This document shows positions 4,700 through 5,816 of a stretch of DNA of 5,816 nucleotides, one piece after another. Position numbers and translations under genes: made by a program. This stretch comes from Spirochaetaceae bacterium (GTDB lineage: Bacteria > Spirochaetota > Spirochaetia > DSM-27196 > SLST01): assembly GCA_007129695.1 (NCBI GenBank), contig SKVA01000351.1, positions 1-5,816 of the forward strand, written 5' to 3'. The notes below the pieces were generated by a model. That model saw only the letters and a program-made list of their open reading frames with translations, did no database searches and had not been told where the DNA came from. The first letter of the stretch is position 1. Each line of letters starts with the position of its first letter.

Positions 4700-5816
4700 A
4701 TGACGACCAACACCGCCCGCGGCTCGCATTCCGACGTGCTCGCGTACATCCGCGCGAACTGGGATCGATCGGTGCAGCACGACCACGATGGCAGCGGGTT
4801 TGGCGGCGTCGACCTGCCCTACCCGTACACGACCCCGTGCGTGAAGGGTGATGGCCGCTTCTCGTTCTTCTTCTACTGGGACACCTACTTCACGAATCTG
4901 GGACTCCTGAGACAGGAACGCTACGATCTAGCGGAATCCAACATCAGGAACATGATGTGGCTGAACGAGCGTGACGGGTTCGTGCCGAATCACGTCGGAC
5001 TCAACAATCGATCGCAGGTGCCCTACTTCGGCTTGATGGCCGCCGAGTACGTCGACGCGACCGGCGACACCGACTTCCTGAAACGGGTGTACGATTCTGT
5101 CCGGCAGGAGTACTTCTTCTGGTTCCACGCGCGCGCGACGACTACCGGGCTCACGCGGTGCGGCCAGCGCGCGCCGTCGGAAGACCTTGCGCACTTCTAC
5201 GACACGACGATCGTCCGTCGACTCGGGCTGTCGGAGTCGGTCCCAGTCGCCGAGAAGGTGAGGATCGCAGCGCACCGGCTCGCCGAGTGCGAGACCGGCT
5301 GGGACTTCACCGAGCGGTTCGACGCGCGCGCGCTCGAGTTCGCGGCCGTGGAGATGAATGCGAACCTCCACCGCTACGAGTGCTTCCTGGCCGACGCGGC
5401 CGAAAGGCTCGGCACCGGCGATCCCGGCCTGTGGCGGCAGCGCGCCGACGACCGTCACGCACGCATCGACCGCTACCTGTGGAACGACGATCGCGGGCTC
5501 TACCTGGACTACGACTGCACGACGGAGCGTTCGAGCGGTGTCGCAGCGCTGGTGACGTTTCAGCCGCTCTACACCGGACTCGCTTCGGCCGAACAGGCAG
5601 CCGCTGTCGCGCGGTCGCTCCCGCTGTTCGAGCGCGAGTACGGGATCGCGGTGACCGAGCAGACAGCGAACTGCCAGTCGTACCAGTGGGGGTACCCGAA
5701 CATGTGGCCGCCGATGGTCTGGATCGCGGCCGCCGGGCTCATGCGTTACGGCTTCATCGACGACGCGCTTCGAATAGCGCGGGCATACGTCGACGTGTGC
5801 GACCGGCTGTTCGAGC
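4700..5816 (+). CDS. GH37 (trehalase)-like glycoside hydrolase, cut by right edge after 372 codons
   Basis: The visible part is an (alpha/alpha)6-barrel-type glycosidase of the trehalase family, probably cytosolic because no signal peptide is seen. The first trehalase signature appears as GDGRFSFFFYWDTY at 50-63, preceded by LPYPYTTPC. GFVPN and NRSQVPYFGLMAAEY follow. ETGWDFTERFD at 198-208 carries the Asp (D202) matching the catalytic acid of E. coli trehalase. EMNANLHRYE and the second signature QWGYPNMWPP at 329-338 come next. The second signature normally reads QWD; here the Asp is Gly. The catalytic base expected roughly 50 residues further on lies past the window. ATG 4700 is the first start after an in-frame TAG at 4688; there is no Shine-Dalgarno sequence. 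It lies 68 nt after the regulator, same strand. Trehalose or a derivative is the first guess, but remote GH37 relatives and the allied GH63 clan members can act on other alpha-glycosides, so substrate is uncertain. Confidence 0.85.
   Translation, partial: MTTNTARGSHSDVLAYIRANWDRSVQHDHDGSGFGGVDLPYPYTTPCVKGDGRFSFFFYWDTYFTNLGLLRQERYDLAESNIRNMMWLNERDGFVPNHVGLNNRSQVPYFGLMAAEYVDATGDTDFLKRVYDSVRQEYFFWFHARATTTGLTRCGQRAPSEDLAHFYDTTIVRRLGLSESVPVAEKVRIAAHRLAECETGWDFTERFDARALEFAAVEMNANLHRYECFLADAAERLGTGDPGLWRQRADDRHARIDRYLWNDDRGLYLDYDCTTERSSGVAALVTFQPLYTGLASAEQAAAVARSLPLFEREYGIAVTEQTANCQSYQWGYPNMWPPMVWIAAAGLMRYGFIDDALRIARAYVDVCDRLFE

Noticed and set aside
4928..5458. Minus-strand open frame of 176 codons opposite the trehalase-like gene
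   Set aside because: Antisense shadow of a region with clear GH37 motifs on the plus strand.
1..5816. CRISPR array, tRNA, rRNA, insertion sequence or attachment sites
   Set aside because: No regular repeat-spacer pattern, tRNA-like cloverleaf, rRNA segment or transposase motif was seen; apart from the control regions, the window is filled by coding sequence.

Overview
This is a GC-rich bacterial window holding a compact, divergently arranged carbohydrate import and breakdown locus. The best guess for the host is a spirochaete (Spirochaetota). The solute-binding protein has the export signal style common there: a short hydrophobic leader ending in LFAGGAQQ with no lipobox cysteine. Free-living, often salt- or alkali-loving Spirochaeta-type bacteria carry many such loci. 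The assignment rests on signal-peptide style and gene content only, and no rRNA or marker gene is present.

Left arm, minus strand, 1923 down to 1: a gene for a 554-residue LplA/AlgQ-type extracellular solute-binding protein. Next comes a 138-nt spacer with two tandem GC-rich stem-loops, then the first 40 codons of an LplB-type ABC permease that runs off the left edge. A good sigma70-like promoter (TTGACA, 17 nt, TACACT) and a strong AGGAGG ribosome site serve the binding-protein gene.

Centre, 1924-2054: a 131-nt divergent control region. It carries two tandem copies of the palindrome TACCGGTA, with starts 10 bp apart, plus two weaker copies. These look like LacI-family operators, and a LacI-family gene lies in the right arm.

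Right arm, plus strand: a 504-residue S1-type sulfatase with an intact C-T-P-S-R formylglycine motif and no signal peptide. It is followed 21 nt later by a 346-residue LacI-family regulator. After a 68-nt gap comes a GH37 (trehalase)-like glycoside hydrolase, cut by the right edge after 372 codons. The sulfatase and hydrolase genes lack a Shine-Dalgarno sequence. Each instead has a TANNNT box ending 6 nt before its ATG, the pattern expected of leaderless mRNAs.

Working model (inference): the ABC system imports a sulfated sugar, the cytosolic sulfatase removes the sulfate, the trehalase-like enzyme cleaves the freed glycoside, and the LacI-type protein senses the substrate and controls both arms through the TACCGGTA sites. 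A sulfatase beside a trehalase-family enzyme suggests sulfotrehalose as a specific candidate substrate. Other sulfated oligosaccharides remain possible.
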